Assembly (NCBI RefSeq): GCF_004769575.1 | Contig: NZ_RQGA01000014.1 | Coordinates: 1-64,000 of the forward strand | DNA: 64,000 nt | Source: Leptospira perdikensis | Lineage (GTDB): Bacteria > Spirochaetota > Leptospiria > Leptospirales > Leptospiraceae | Reading direction: 5' to 3' | Shown: piece by piece, positions 18,941-28,101 of the stretch | How positions within the stretch are numbered: position 1 is the stretch's first letter | Layout of the letters: the number at the start of each line of letters is the position of its first letter | Notes under the pieces: model-generated | The model's database searches: none | Seen by the model: only the letters and a program-made list of their open reading frames with translations | Told to the model about the DNA's origin: nothing | Position numbers and translations under genes: made by a program

Positions 18941-19669
18941 TTAAAACCTCTTGATAAGGAACTTAAAAAGTTCCTTAAACATAATCAATCTTCCTCGGAT
19001 GATTTGAAAGATACTCCTTTTTGTGCCACCTAACCCTCTTAAGGTAAAAGTGTTTTGGTGTCTTCTGTAATAGATGAAAGGAGTATCTAATAGAAACACC
19101 TTACCTGTTAACTCGGCAACGAGTCCCAACCAAAGATCGTGACCAATTTCTTTCGTTTTAGGAAAGGGAATTGCTTTATCTAAAATAGTCCTTCGGAATG
19201 CCATACAAGAGCCGTAATAGGAGCTTCTTGTAATATTTTTGATAATTCCTTTTTTAGACCCGAACAAATTAAAAAAGGAGGAGTGGGTCACGTTCAAGTT
19301 TTCATCAGTAACAATTGAGTTATGTAAAACCAAATCATAACTTTTCAATATCTCGTTAATGGTATTTACTTTGTTATCCAACCAAAGATCGTCTTGGTCT
19401 GATAAATAAACGTAATCTCCTGAAGCTTTTACTAACGCATTTTGGAAATTTTGAATTGGATCTCTGAATTTCTGATTCAGAAATAATTGTATTCTGGAGT
19501 CTTCGGATGCAAATTTTTCTAAAATTTTTACTGTTCGGTCGGAAGAGGAATCATCAGAAATAATCACTTCATCGTTTTCTGACAATTGTATGAGGATAGA
19601 ATTTAGTTGGTCCGCAATATATTTCTCACCGTTATATGTTGCCATACATACTGAAATTTTTGGTTTCAT
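18941..19669 (-). CDS. GT2 glycosyltransferase
   Basis: About 242 residues. Motifs: PKISVCMATYNGEKYI at the N-terminus, VIISDDSSSDRT, YLSDQDDLW with the DxD-type metal site, and SYYGSCMAFRR plus GHDLWL in the acceptor half. This pattern is common in rhamnosyltransferase-type GT2 enzymes. The ATG at 19669 is chosen because GGGAG lies eight bases before it; the longer TTG start at 19684 has none. Reversed relative to the surrounding sugar genes. Confidence 0.85.
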   Translation of the reverse strand: MKPKISVCMATYNGEKYIADQLNSILIQLSENDEVIISDDSSSDRTVKILEKFASEDSRIQLFLNQKFRDPIQNFQNALVKASGDYVYLSDQDDLWLDNKVNTINEILKSYDLVLHNSIVTDENLNVTHSSFFNLFGSKKGIIKNITRSSYYGSCMAFRRTILDKAIPFPKTKEIGHDLWLGLVAELTGKVFLLDTPFIYYRRHQNTFTLRGLGGTKRSIFQIIRGRLIMFKELFKFLIKRF

Positions 19670-19828
19670 AAATGTAACTCCCAATCTATTTCAGTTTCTT
19701 TATCTGAAAACAAAATATTGTTAATCGTTCCGTTCGAATCCTTGATAATTTTCTTCTATTGACATGTCCCTCTTGGGAAAAGAACTTGTTTGAAGAGTTC
19801 GATAAAGGACATTTTAAAGCATAAATCT

Positions 19829-20377
19829 ATGAAAACTCAAAATTTCCCTATTTCGGGACCAGTGCTCATTTTGCCTACGGTTCATGGCGATGATAGGGGC
19901 TTCTTTTTGGAGTCGTTTAAGGCTTCGGAATATGCTGCCTTAGGTATTCCTGAACTTTTCCAACAGGACAATCATTCTAAATCCAATCGTAATGTTTTGC
20001 GAGGACTCCACTTTCAAGCTCCACCGATGGATCAGGGAAAGTTGGTTCGGGTAGTAAAGGGGTCTGTATTGGATGTTGCCGTTGATATTAGAAAAAACTC
20101 AAAAACCTACGGACAACATGTATCTGTAACTCTCACAGAGAAAAATCATGAAATCTTTTGGGTTCCATCCGGTTTTGCTCATGGGTTTCTTGTTTTAGAA
20201 GACAATACTGAATTTTTATATAAAGTAACGAATGAATACTCTAAGGAGTCCGAGGGTGGAATCTTGTTTAATGATCCGGCTCTCGGAATTGATTGGGGTA
20301 TCGACACAGACAGTTGTATATTATCCGAAAAAGATAAACAGCTAACATTACTTAAAGATCTTATCAGTCCCTTTTAG
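19829..20377 (+). CDS. rfbC: dTDP-4-dehydrorhamnose 3,5-epimerase
   Basis: About 182 residues, the standard RmlC length when started at the ATG at 19829; an in-frame TTG at 19790 would add 13 residues. Cupin fold with family motifs HGDDRGFFLE, QDNHSKSNRNVLRGLHFQ (catalytic His in the LHFQ strand), VRVVKGSVLDVAVDIR, WVPSGFAHGFLVLED and the closing NDPALGIDWG. It catalyses the third dTDP-L-rhamnose step. rfbB follows after 69 bases that contain a candidate promoter. Confidence 0.95.
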   Translation: MKTQNFPISGPVLILPTVHGDDRGFFLESFKASEYAALGIPELFQQDNHSKSNRNVLRGLHFQAPPMDQGKLVRVVKGSVLDVAVDIRKNSKTYGQHVSVTLTEKNHEIFWVPSGFAHGFLVLEDNTEFLYKVTNEYSKESEGGILFNDPALGIDWGIDTDSCILSEKDKQLTLLKDLISPF

Positions 20378-20382
20378 AGAAT

Positions 20383-20410
20383 TTGATAATTTTTTTACAT
20401 AATTTATATA
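20383..20410 (+). promoter_or_regulatory. Candidate sigma70-type promoter for rfbBAD
   Basis: TTGATA at 20383-20388, a 16-base AT spacer and TATATA at 20405-20410, lying 36 bases before the rfbB ATG. It is in the only longer gap of the rhamnose gene block. Box resemblance in AT-rich DNA is weak evidence on its own. Confidence 0.35.
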
Positions 20411-20446
20411 GTAATAACACAATTAAAAGGCAGTAAAGGTCAAAGA

Positions 20447-21508
20447 ATGAAAGATAGAAGGATTCTTGTCACTGGTGGGGCTGGTTTTATTGGCTCGAAT
20501 TTTGTTCACACGATACTCGAATCGACGGAAAATGTATCTATCATTGTTGTTGATAAATTAACATATGCAGGTAATTTAAAAAATCTAGATAAGTGGAAAA
20601 ACGATTCAAGGCTTCAATTTATTAAATTAGATATTACTGATAAAACCGAAGTGTTTTCTAAATTGGAAAATATCCCTGTCACTGAGATTGCACATTTTGC
20701 AGCAGAATCACATGTCGATAGATCCATTCTTGGACCCGAGGAATTTGTAAAAACAAATCTAATGGGGAGTTTTTACATGTTGGAATTTGCGAGAATGTTA
20801 CATGCCCAAAATAAACTAAGGTTATTTCTACATGTTTCTACCGACGAGGTGTTTGGTTCTTTAAGTGCAGAAGGAGCATTTACTGAAACAACCCCTTATG
20901 CACCTAACTCTCCTTATTCCGCATCAAAGGCTGGATCGGATCATTTGGTTCGTGCATATTTTCACACTTACGGTTTACCAGTCATTACAACGAATTGTTC
21001 TAATAATTATGGTCCATTTCATTTTCCGGAAAAGTTAATTCCTCTTATGATCTTGAACTGTCTTCAAGGGAAATCACTTCCCGTTTATGGCACTGGAGAA
21101 AATGTAAGAGACTGGTTGTATGTGAAAGATCATTGCCTTGCCATTGATTTAGTGATGCGAACTGGTAAGTTTGGGGAAACTTATAATATTGGTACTCGAA
21201 ACGAAAAAAACAATTTAGAAATTGTTTATAAAATATGCGAATTAATGGATGAAAGAAATCCTAAAGGTGCACCTCATAAAAAGTTGATTCAGTTTGTTAA
21301 GGACAGGCCTGGTCATGATTTTCGTTATGCAATAGATCCTGCAAAAATCGAAAATGAATTAGGTTGGAAACCAAAATATAAGTTTGAAGAGGCCATTGAA
21401 CAAACTGTTGATTGGTTTTTGGCGAATAGATCCTGGTGGGAAGAAATTCTATCCGGCGAATATAATAAATACTACGATTCACAATATAAGGAATTAAAAG
21501 ATAAATGA
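20447..21508 (+). CDS. rfbB: dTDP-glucose 4,6-dehydratase
   Basis: 353 residues of extended [14 protein letters not shown] is at 9-19, the substrate-binding AESHVDRS at 86-93, and the catalytic Thr132-Asp133-Glu134 (STDEVFG) and Tyr157-x3-Lys161 (YSASK) are present. [14 protein letters not shown] and [15 protein letters not shown] follow as in all RmlB. It converts dTDP-glucose to the 4-keto-6-deoxy sugar. AAAGG lies about ten bases before the ATG. Its stop overlaps the rfbA start by four bases. Confidence 0.97.
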   Translation: MKDRRILVTGGAGFIGSNFVHTILESTENVSIIVVDKLTYAGNLKNLDKWKNDSRLQFIKLDITDKTEVFSKLENIPVTEIAHFAAESHVDRSILGPEEFVKTNLMGSFYMLEFARMLHAQNKLRLFLHVSTDEVFGSLSAEGAFTETTPYAPNSPYSASKAGSDHLVRAYFHTYGLPVITTNCSNNYGPFHFPEKLIPLMILNCLQGKSLPVYGTGENVRDWLYVKDHCLAIDLVMRTGKFGETYNIGTRNEKNNLEIVYKICELMDERNPKGAPHKKLIQFVKDRPGHDFRYAIDPAKIENELGWKPKYKFEEAIEQTVDWFLANRSWWEEILSGEYNKYYDSQYKELKDK

Positions 21509-22386
21509 AGGGTATCATTTTAGCCGGTGGTTCGGGAACACGTCTGTATCCAGTGACAAAGGTTGTGAGTAAACAATTACTGCCTATTTATGACAAACCA
21601 ATGATTTATTATCCTTTAAGTACCTTAATGTTGGCGGGAATTAAAGAGGTTTTAATTATTTCAACCCCAGAGTCTACCCCTCTATTTCGAGAGATGTTAG
21701 GTGATGGTTCTCAATGGGGGATTTCTCTTCAATATGAGGTTCAACCGTCTCCAGATGGATTAGCGCAGGCCTTTCTTATCGGGGAAAAGTTTTTGAACGG
21801 CGGTGAACCATCAGCTTTGATTTTAGGAGATAATATTTTCTTTGGTCACGGTATGGAAGAACAACTAAGTGCTGCAGTAGCCAAAAAGAATGGTGCAACT
21901 GTTTTTGCTTATCATGTAAATGATCCCGAGAGATACGGTGTTGTTGAATTTGATGCTGAAAGAAGGGCAGTTTCGATCGAAGAAAAACCAATTAAACCTA
22001 AAAGTAGTTATGCTGTTACCGGCTTGTATTTTTACGATGCAAAGGTCGTTGAATACGCAAAACAAGTTAAACCATCCAAAAGAGGGGAACTTGAGATCAC
22101 CGATCTAAATAAGATTTATTTAGAAAAAGGCAATTTGGATGTACAACTGATGGGTAGAGGATATGCCTGGCTTGACACAGGTACTCATGAATCTCTTCTT
22201 GAAGCATCAACTTTTGTTGAGACTGTTGAGAGACGGCAGGGCCTTAAAATTGCCTGTCCGGAAGAGATCGCTTATCGTAAAGGTTATATCTCTAAAAAAG
22301 AATTGGAAAATTTAGCCGAACCTCTGAAAAAAAATGGATACGGTCAGTATTTGCTTCGAATTTTAAACGAAACTATTTATTCCTAA
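21505..22386 (+). CDS. rfbA: Glucose-1-phosphate thymidylyltransferase
   Basis: 293 residues, normal RmlA length. The nucleotidyltransferase motif [20 protein letters not shown] begins at residue 7, with [23 protein letters not shown] (metal-binding Asp in GDN), [16 protein letters not shown] and [10 protein letters not shown] following. First step of dTDP-rhamnose synthesis from glucose-1-phosphate and dTTP. Starts in a four-base overlap with rfbB; rfbD follows after 21 bases. Confidence 0.97.
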   Translation: MKGIILAGGSGTRLYPVTKVVSKQLLPIYDKPMIYYPLSTLMLAGIKEVLIISTPESTPLFREMLGDGSQWGISLQYEVQPSPDGLAQAFLIGEKFLNGGEPSALILGDNIFFGHGMEEQLSAAVAKKNGATVFAYHVNDPERYGVVEFDAERRAVSIEEKPIKPKSSYAVTGLYFYDAKVVEYAKQVKPSKRGELEITDLNKIYLEKGNLDVQLMGRGYAWLDTGTHESLLEASTFVETVERRQGLKIACPEEIAYRKGYISKKELENLAEPLKKNGYGQYLLRILNETIYS

Positions 22387-22407
22387 GAACTAAGAAATCA
22401 AAATAAA

Positions 22408-23280
22408 ATGAAAACAATTCTAGTTACAGGATCAACGGGGCAATTAGGAAATGAACTTTTACAATTATCTCATTTGGAGAAAGATTATCGTTTCGAGTTT
22501 GTCGATCGTTCTCAATTGAATTTAGCTTCCGAAGAGAGTGTTCGGGATTTTTTCACTAATAAAACTTCTTCCGATTATTTGTCTATTATCAATGCAGCAG
22601 CCTATACGGCAGTAGATTTAGCCGAAAAAGATAAACATAGTGCGGAGTTGGTAAATGTGGATGGTCCGAGAAACCTAGCTCAGTATGCAAAGTCAATAGG
22701 TGCAAAATTGATTCATGTTTCGACAGATTTTGTTTTTGATGGAAATCATTCTCGCCCTTATAATGAAACAGATTTAAAAAATCCCATATCCGTTTACGGA
22801 AAAACAAAATCGGATGGGGAGGATTCTGTTTTAGAAGTAAATCCAGATTCTATTATCCTAAGAACATCATGGGTCTATTCACAGTTTGGAAAAAATTTCT
22901 TTAATACCATTGCCAGATTGTCCAAAGAAAAGGAGAGTTTGCGAGTTGTCGCTGATCAGATAGGTTCTCCGACTTGGGCAGGCGATTTAGCACGTGTATG
23001 TTTTTCTGCTGCTATCTCTGATCAGTCTGGAATTTTTCATTTCTCCAATGAAGGGGTTGCTAGTTGGTATGATTTTGCTTATGAGATTGTTCGAGCCTTT
23101 GGGTACCATTGTGAAGTAATACCGATTGCAACGGAAGAGTATCCGACAGATGCCAAACGACCTGCCTACAGTGTGCTGAATAAACAAAAATTCAGGAAAA
23201 CATTTGAAGTGCAGAATGTTCATTGGAAAGAAAGGTTGTATCGATTGGTTGAAGAGGTGAAGGGCCAGAAGTTAACGTAA
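22408..23280 (+). CDS. rfbD: dTDP-4-dehydrorhamnose reductase
   Basis: 290 residues of extended SDR. The motif GSTGQLGNEL is at 7-16, NAAAYTAVDLAE near 65, STDFVFDG, and the catalytic Tyr-x3-Lys in VYGKTKSDGE. The C-terminal part has FGKNFFNTI, DQIGSPTWAGDLA and a final KRPAYSVL. It makes dTDP-L-rhamnose, so all four Rml enzymes are present in order C-B-A-D. A candidate terminator follows. Confidence 0.96.
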   Translation: MKTILVTGSTGQLGNELLQLSHLEKDYRFEFVDRSQLNLASEESVRDFFTNKTSSDYLSIINAAAYTAVDLAEKDKHSAELVNVDGPRNLAQYAKSIGAKLIHVSTDFVFDGNHSRPYNETDLKNPISVYGKTKSDGEDSVLEVNPDSIILRTSWVYSQFGKNFFNTIARLSKEKESLRVVADQIGSPTWAGDLARVCFSAAISDQSGIFHFSNEGVASWYDFAYEIVRAFGYHCEVIPIATEEYPTDAKRPAYSVLNKQKFRKTFEVQNVHWKERLYRLVEEVKGQKLT

Positions 23281-23285
23281 ATTTT

Positions 23286-23329
23286 AAAACAGGCCCATCC
23301 ATTCAAAAATATCGAATCCGGCTTGTTTT
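23286..23329 (+). terminator. Candidate terminator after rfbD
   Basis: AAAACAGGCC at 23286-23295 pairs with GGCTTGTTTT at 23320-23329 (ten pairs, one G-U). The 24-base loop can itself fold (ATTC/GAAT). A T-rich tract follows but not a clean U-run, so strength is uncertain. Confidence 0.4.
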
Positions 23330-23385
23330 CTATTTTGATTTTTCCTTTCTAATAAACCAATCCCTTTAAAATGAAGTAAATTTTT

Positions 23386-24147
23386 ATGCCTAAAGTATCT
23401 GTAATTATGCCTGCTTACAATGCAGTTTCCTATCTCGAGGAATCTGTGAACTCTTTAAAGAATCAAATCTTTACCGATTGGGAATTGTTACTTGTGGACG
23501 ATTGTTCTAAAGATGAAACGGCTTCTTTAGCAAAAAAAATTGCGAGTACCGATTCTCGTATTCAGTTTATCGCTAAGGAAAAAAATTCCGGATCTGCTGA
23601 CACACGTAATACGGGGATCAAATTGGCTAAGGGAGAGTTTATCGCTTTTTTGGATGCCGACGATTTGTGGGAGCCGGATTTTTTAGAAAAAATGATTCCA
23701 TTTATGGAGGAATCCAAAGCTCCCTTTTCCTTTGCGTCCTACCGAATCATCGATGAAGATGGATTCGAATTTTGTGAACCGTTCCTAGTAAAATCTAAGA
23801 AATATTCGTATCGAGATTTGTTACATTACAATCGAGTCGGTCTGCTCACGGCTATTTATCATGTTCCGAGTGTTGGGAAAAAATTCTTTGATCCAAGTTT
23901 GAAAAGTTTAAGGGATGATTATGCGCTCTGGCTTGATATCCTTCGGGACGGTAAAATTGCGTATGCCAATTCTGAAATTTTAGCACGGTATCGTGTCCGT
24001 AGGGGAGCTGCTACATCTAACAAGAAAAAAGTGATGTTAGCCCATTTCCGTATGTTAAAAAACCGTGAAAATATTTCTGCAGTTTATGCCTTAATCCTAA
24101 CATTGATTCACGGCATAATGGGTCTTCGTAAATATAGAAATAAATAG
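23386..24147 (+). CDS. GT2 glycosyltransferase
   Basis: 253 residues. PKVSVIMPAYNAVSYLEESV starts the GT-A domain, LLVDDCSKDET is the second motif, NSGSADTRNTGIKLAKGEFIAF leads (in parts) to the DxD site FLDADDLW. The C-terminal part (DDYALWLDILRDG, YRVRRGAATSNKK) matches small soluble GT2 enzymes of the teichoic acid/LPS type that carry a short tail helix. It stands in its own segment, 105 bases after rfbD. Sugar unknown. Confidence 0.85.
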   Translation: MPKVSVIMPAYNAVSYLEESVNSLKNQIFTDWELLLVDDCSKDETASLAKKIASTDSRIQFIAKEKNSGSADTRNTGIKLAKGEFIAFLDADDLWEPDFLEKMIPFMEESKAPFSFASYRIIDEDGFEFCEPFLVKSKKYSYRDLLHYNRVGLLTAIYHVPSVGKKFFDPSLKSLRDDYALWLDILRDGKIAYANSEILARYRVRRGAATSNKKKVMLAHFRMLKNRENISAVYALILTLIHGIMGLRKYRNK

Positions 24148-24220
24148 CGAATTCCCTATCTCATATAATGCTTTTTACCGCTTGACTTTCATTTATCTCC
24201 ATAATTCCTAGATAGTATCT

Positions 24221-25015
24221 ATGGTCGCTAGACGTAACCTCGGAAGTTCTGAGAAAGCAAACAAAACATCCCTAATCATTCCTATTTATAATGAATCCGG
24301 TCATTTGGAGGAATTCTTAGGAAAGATAGACTCCCTTCAATTGCCTACAAAAAAAGAACTTGTATTCATCGACGATGCATCTCGCGATCATTCGCTTGCC
24401 ATTTTAAAAGAATTTCGTTTTCGTTCCGAACATAAGATTTTGATCCAAGAAAAAAATCAAGGAAAGGGTGCGGCGTTGCACCGGGGAATTGCTGAGGCAA
24501 CAGGAAATATTATTATTGTTCAAGATGCAGATTTTGAATATGATATGGAAGAAATCCATATGCTCATAGAGCCAATTGCTAAGGGTAAAGCGGATGTTGT
24601 GTTCGGTTCTCGTTTTAAAAAAGACGGACGTCAAGTACATCGCACCTTTCATTATTTGATCAATCGCATCCTTACAATACTTTCCAATTTTCTCAGTGGC
24701 CTTTACCTCACTGATATGGAAACTTGTTACAAAGCATTTAAAGCTGAGATTGTTCAGAATATTAATTTGGAATCAAAACGATTTGGATTTGAGCCGGAGA
24801 TTACGGCTAAGTTGGCACGGCTAAAAATCAGAGTTTTAGAATTCCCTATTTCTTATTTCCCAAGGAATTATTTAGAAGGGAAAAAAATTACTTGGAAGGA
24901 TGGAGTGGCAGCACTTCGTCACATTCTATACTTCAACCTAATAGTTTCCAAGAAGAGTTTTTTTTACAAATCTATGCCAGATAAATACATTCCTAAAACT
25001 GCCAACTGGCTTTAA
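24221..25015 (+). CDS. GT2 glycosyltransferase, Dpm1-like (polyprenyl-phosphate type)
   Basis: 264 residues. After a basic N-terminus come [39 protein letters not shown], the metal site VQDADFEYD and VVFGSRF, then [11 protein letters not shown]. This is the DPMS/Ykcc subgroup that charges polyprenyl phosphate with a sugar, here without a C-terminal membrane domain. It is two bases before the ligase-like gene and probably opens the operon running to about 33.8 kb. TATAAT at 24164 and TTGACT at 24182 lie upstream without proper spacing; no Shine-Dalgarno is visible. Confidence 0.82.
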   Translation: MVARRNLGSSEKANKTSLIIPIYNESGHLEEFLGKIDSLQLPTKKELVFIDDASRDHSLAILKEFRFRSEHKILIQEKNQGKGAALHRGIAEATGNIIIVQDADFEYDMEEIHMLIEPIAKGKADVVFGSRFKKDGRQVHRTFHYLINRILTILSNFLSGLYLTDMETCYKAFKAEIVQNINLESKRFGFEPEITAKLARLKIRVLEFPISYFPRNYLEGKKITWKDGVAALRHILYFNLIVSKKSFFYKSMPDKYIPKTANWL

Positions 25016-25017
25016 AA

Positions 25018-26961
25018 ATGAAGAGAATTCTACTTCTCCTTTTTGATTTTTTAATCTTTTTTGGTTTTTTAAGTCTTTTCTTTGGAGAAACAAACCAAAA
25101 ATTTTTTAGAAATGATGCGATTGGTTTAGGATTTTTTCTTTTTACGATTTATTTCGTTTGGAATTTTAAAAAGAAGAAAAACTCTTTTTCTTCTTTATTT
25201 CACCTTCTCTTTGTTATATTACTCTCTAATTTTGTTTTTTTTAAATTAGCCGAGTATGATCCCATTCAGCTCCTGCCAGAAAAACTTGCGATTAAGTTGT
25301 TTATGTTTTTCTGGTCTCTTGGCTTAATTTACCTTCACTCCAAGTATTCAGAGAAAGAATTTTTTTCCTTTGGTAGCATTTTAGCAATTTTACCATGTTT
25401 TGTGACATCTAATTTTATGAGTTATCCGGTAATTCCCATTGGATTTGCACTCGTCCTTACCATTAGACATCAAGAATTAATTCAAAATCGAATCAATTGG
25501 CTTCTGCTTGTTGGACTTGCTATCTTTTTATACTGGATTGTAAGAGATTGGTATGACGATTTTGCTTTAATTCGAATTATTCTACTATTTGAAGTATTGG
25601 TTTTTGTTTCTATTGCTAGGACCTGGAGAGAAGAGAACAAACAAATCATAGTGGATGGATTGCTTTGGGCATTTCTCATCAATGCTGTTATACTTTCTAT
25701 TAAAATGTTTTTGGAGCCAAATTTTAGCATTAGCTCTTATCGCGAGGATTTATTCCTTATTCCTGTAAGTTTGATCGGATCAAATTCATTTTTAGTATTA
25801 GGACTTGCTGTTTACTCTATGCAGCTAGGGAAGCGATATAAAAATCTGTTTTACTTTGTAGTTTTGCTTTTTGCATCTTTTTTACTCATGATCTCTGTTT
25901 CAAGAATATCAATACTCTCGGTTGGTTTACTTGTCTTTTTAACTATGTGGAATCAGCGTTCGAATTCAGTGAAAAAGGTTCTCTTGGTTTTGGCTGTTCC
26001 TATCGCACTTTTATATATTTTATTTTCTATATATTCTGAAAAGATGCTTTTAGATATGGGGACAATCGGAATCCGTTTGTCCATTTGGAAGTTGCATTTT
26101 TTTTCCACACTTACCAATGCACCGATATTGGGTTTAGGTTTTAATCCAGAAAAAGTAATTCCGTTTTTAGATGTACGTTATTTATCTATTGCTGACTTTG
26201 AGTTCGTGAAAGACTATATGATACACTTTCATACTTTTCCTTTAGCACATAATTTGTATTTTCAGATGTTTAGTTCGGTAGGGATTGCCGGGGTTTTGGT
26301 TTTTTTCTATTTTGTGTTTTTTTATTCAGTACGATTTGTTAAAAAGTATAATCAGTTTTTACCCAAAGAAAGATTATTGGTTACTATCCTTTTTATTTGG
26401 TTAATACATGAGTTTCTTGATTTCAGTAGTTTAGAAGTTGCGAATGTCTTTTTTTTGGGTATTACAACTGTATGTCTCTTACATCCTACGTTTGATGAAG
26501 ATAAGAATATTGAGAAGGTAAATCCATTTTTTTCAAAAATCTTCTTAACTATTTCTTTTTCCTTATTACTCTTGTTTTCTATTCGGTTTGGTTTTGTAGA
26601 ACAATCAATTTTTAAGTATTATAAATACGTGCAGCTTTCTTCTTTTTACGAATTTCAATCTAAAACAGATTCCTCTCTGCGTCAGCTAGAGGATCAAGAT
26701 TCAGATTTCTTTGAAAATTGGAAGATTCGTTTTTTAGGTGAAAGGTATTTTTTTCTTGAACTTGCGTTAGCTACAGGAACGAAAAGGGAAGCTCATTTAC
26801 TTGTTCAATGTTTTGAAACTATGCCTCGGAAGGAACTTTGTTCTGCTAATTTAATGGCTTATGTGATCAAACAACAAAAGATGGAAAACGCTCTTCATAT
26901 GAGTCGATATTTTCTATCAACGAAAGATCCATTTGGAATTTATACTCGGGACTTTTTATGA
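25018..26961 (+). CDS. O-antigen ligase/polymerase-like membrane protein (Wzy_C family)
   Basis: 647 residues with about a dozen membrane spans. The large periplasmic-type loop at roughly 345-420 carries GLGFNPEKVIPF and the AHNLYFQMFSSVGIAGVLVF signature of the Wzy_C/WaaL superfamily, including the His-Asn pair. A C-terminal hydrophilic segment of about 110 residues follows the last span and is unusual in length. It may ligate the finished polymer to lipid A-core or polymerise it. It overlaps the next gene by four bases. Confidence 0.75.
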   Translation: MKRILLLLFDFLIFFGFLSLFFGETNQKFFRNDAIGLGFFLFTIYFVWNFKKKKNSFSSLFHLLFVILLSNFVFFKLAEYDPIQLLPEKLAIKLFMFFWSLGLIYLHSKYSEKEFFSFGSILAILPCFVTSNFMSYPVIPIGFALVLTIRHQELIQNRINWLLLVGLAIFLYWIVRDWYDDFALIRIILLFEVLVFVSIARTWREENKQIIVDGLLWAFLINAVILSIKMFLEPNFSISSYREDLFLIPVSLIGSNSFLVLGLAVYSMQLGKRYKNLFYFVVLLFASFLLMISVSRISILSVGLLVFLTMWNQRSNSVKKVLLVLAVPIALLYILFSIYSEKMLLDMGTIGIRLSIWKLHFFSTLTNAPILGLGFNPEKVIPFLDVRYLSIADFEFVKDYMIHFHTFPLAHNLYFQMFSSVGIAGVLVFFYFVFFYSVRFVKKYNQFLPKERLLVTILFIWLIHEFLDFSSLEVANVFFLGITTVCLLHPTFDEDKNIEKVNPFFSKIFLTISFSLLLLFSIRFGFVEQSIFKYYKYVQLSSFYEFQSKTDSSLRQLEDQDSDFFENWKIRFLGERYFFLELALATGTKREAHLLVQCFETMPRKELCSANLMAYVIKQQKMENALHMSRYFLSTKDPFGIYTRDFL

Positions 26962-28100
26962 AAAAAAAGAAATCAATTTCCTTTGTCATTCCTTGTTTAA
27001 ATGAGGAGAAGACCCTTCCTTTGGTTCTAGAAAAACTAGTAACCATTCAGAGAGATTATAAAAACCAATACGACATTGAGATATTAGTATCCGATAACGG
27101 TAGTAAAGATAAATCGATAGTTATTGCAAAAAAATTTGGTGCAACAGTAGTTTCTGCTCTAGAAAAGGGATACGGATCCGCTCTTGATACAGGAATTAGG
27201 AGTGCCAAAGGTGAAATCATTGTTTTTGCTGATGCAGATGATACATATGATTTTTTGGAATCTCCCGCACTCATTGAAAAACAAATCGAAACAAATTGTG
27301 ATATGGTCATTGGTTCTCGGTTAGACGGTAAAATTCATACTGGAGCCATGCCTTTTTTACATCGTTACTTAGGGACCCCTGTAATTAATTGGATTATCAA
27401 TTTACTTTATGCTAAAAAAACAAAGATTCATGATAGTAATTCTGGATTCCGTTGTTTTAAAAAAGAAAGTTATTTAAAATGGAATGTAAAAAGTAAGGGA
27501 ATGGAATTTGCATCAGAACTTTTGATCAAAGCTTTGATCAATGATTCTACTATGTATCATGTTCCAGTTTCCTTGTATCCTGATAAGGCTGGAAGAATTC
27601 CTCACTTACGTACATGGCGCGATGGAATGAGGCATTTATTGAGGATTTTATTTTATGCTCCTCATCTATTTGAACGAGTAGGTATTTCCATATTTTTTGT
27701 TGCATGGTCTCAACTTATTGTTTCTGTATTTGTAGGAAAGGTAATCACCATATCCGGCGTTAATTTGTATGGATTACATTCTATGGTATTATTTTCCTTT
27801 TTTTCAATTTTGGGTTTGAGTTTTTGGGGAACTGGACTTCTGATCGCAACCAAACAGCCGAGGATTAGTAGGATATATCAGTCAATTTTATCTATGGAAG
27901 AAGACCGACTTTTTTTCGTATTGTTAAGTGGTTTCGGAATCATTGTTTTGGCGGTCATTTGGATATTTTTGCAATGGCAAAAATCTGGTTTTGTTTTTAT
28001 TAATTTTGAACGTGAATTTATTGTTGCAACTAACCTCAGCTTGGCTCTGTTTATCTTTGGTTTGCAAGCTGTGACAGCACATATCATTAAAAGAGATTAA
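26958..28100 (+). CDS. GT2 polyprenyl-phosphate glycosyltransferase with four C-terminal membrane helices
   Basis: 380 residues. The N-terminal 235 form a Dpm1-like GT-A domain: SFVIPCLNEEKTLPLVLEKL, LVSDNGSKDKS, GYGSALDTGI, the metal site VFADADDTYDF, MVIGSRLDG and the acceptor loop DSNSGFRCFKKE. The remainder has four hydrophobic spans (about 240-375), more than the two of GtrB. It likely makes a polyprenyl-phosphate sugar for use on the periplasmic side by the adjacent GT-C-like proteins. ATGA overlap with the upstream gene; one base to the next. Confidence 0.82.
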   Translation: MKKKKSISFVIPCLNEEKTLPLVLEKLVTIQRDYKNQYDIEILVSDNGSKDKSIVIAKKFGATVVSALEKGYGSALDTGIRSAKGEIIVFADADDTYDFLESPALIEKQIETNCDMVIGSRLDGKIHTGAMPFLHRYLGTPVINWIINLLYAKKTKIHDSNSGFRCFKKESYLKWNVKSKGMEFASELLIKALINDSTMYHVPVSLYPDKAGRIPHLRTWRDGMRHLLRILFYAPHLFERVGISIFFVAWSQLIVSVFVGKVITISGVNLYGLHSMVLFSFFSILGLSFWGTGLLIATKQPRISRIYQSILSMEEDRLFFVLLSGFGIIVLAVIWIFLQWQKSGFVFINFEREFIVATNLSLALFIFGLQAVTAHIIKRD

Positions 28101-28101
28101 A

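Noticed and set aside
16713..19828. Shared string AAAGCATAAATCT near 16714 and 19815
   Set aside because: Thirteen bases in AT-rich DNA, with no longer similarity around it and no third copy noticed; probably chance, not an insertion-element end.
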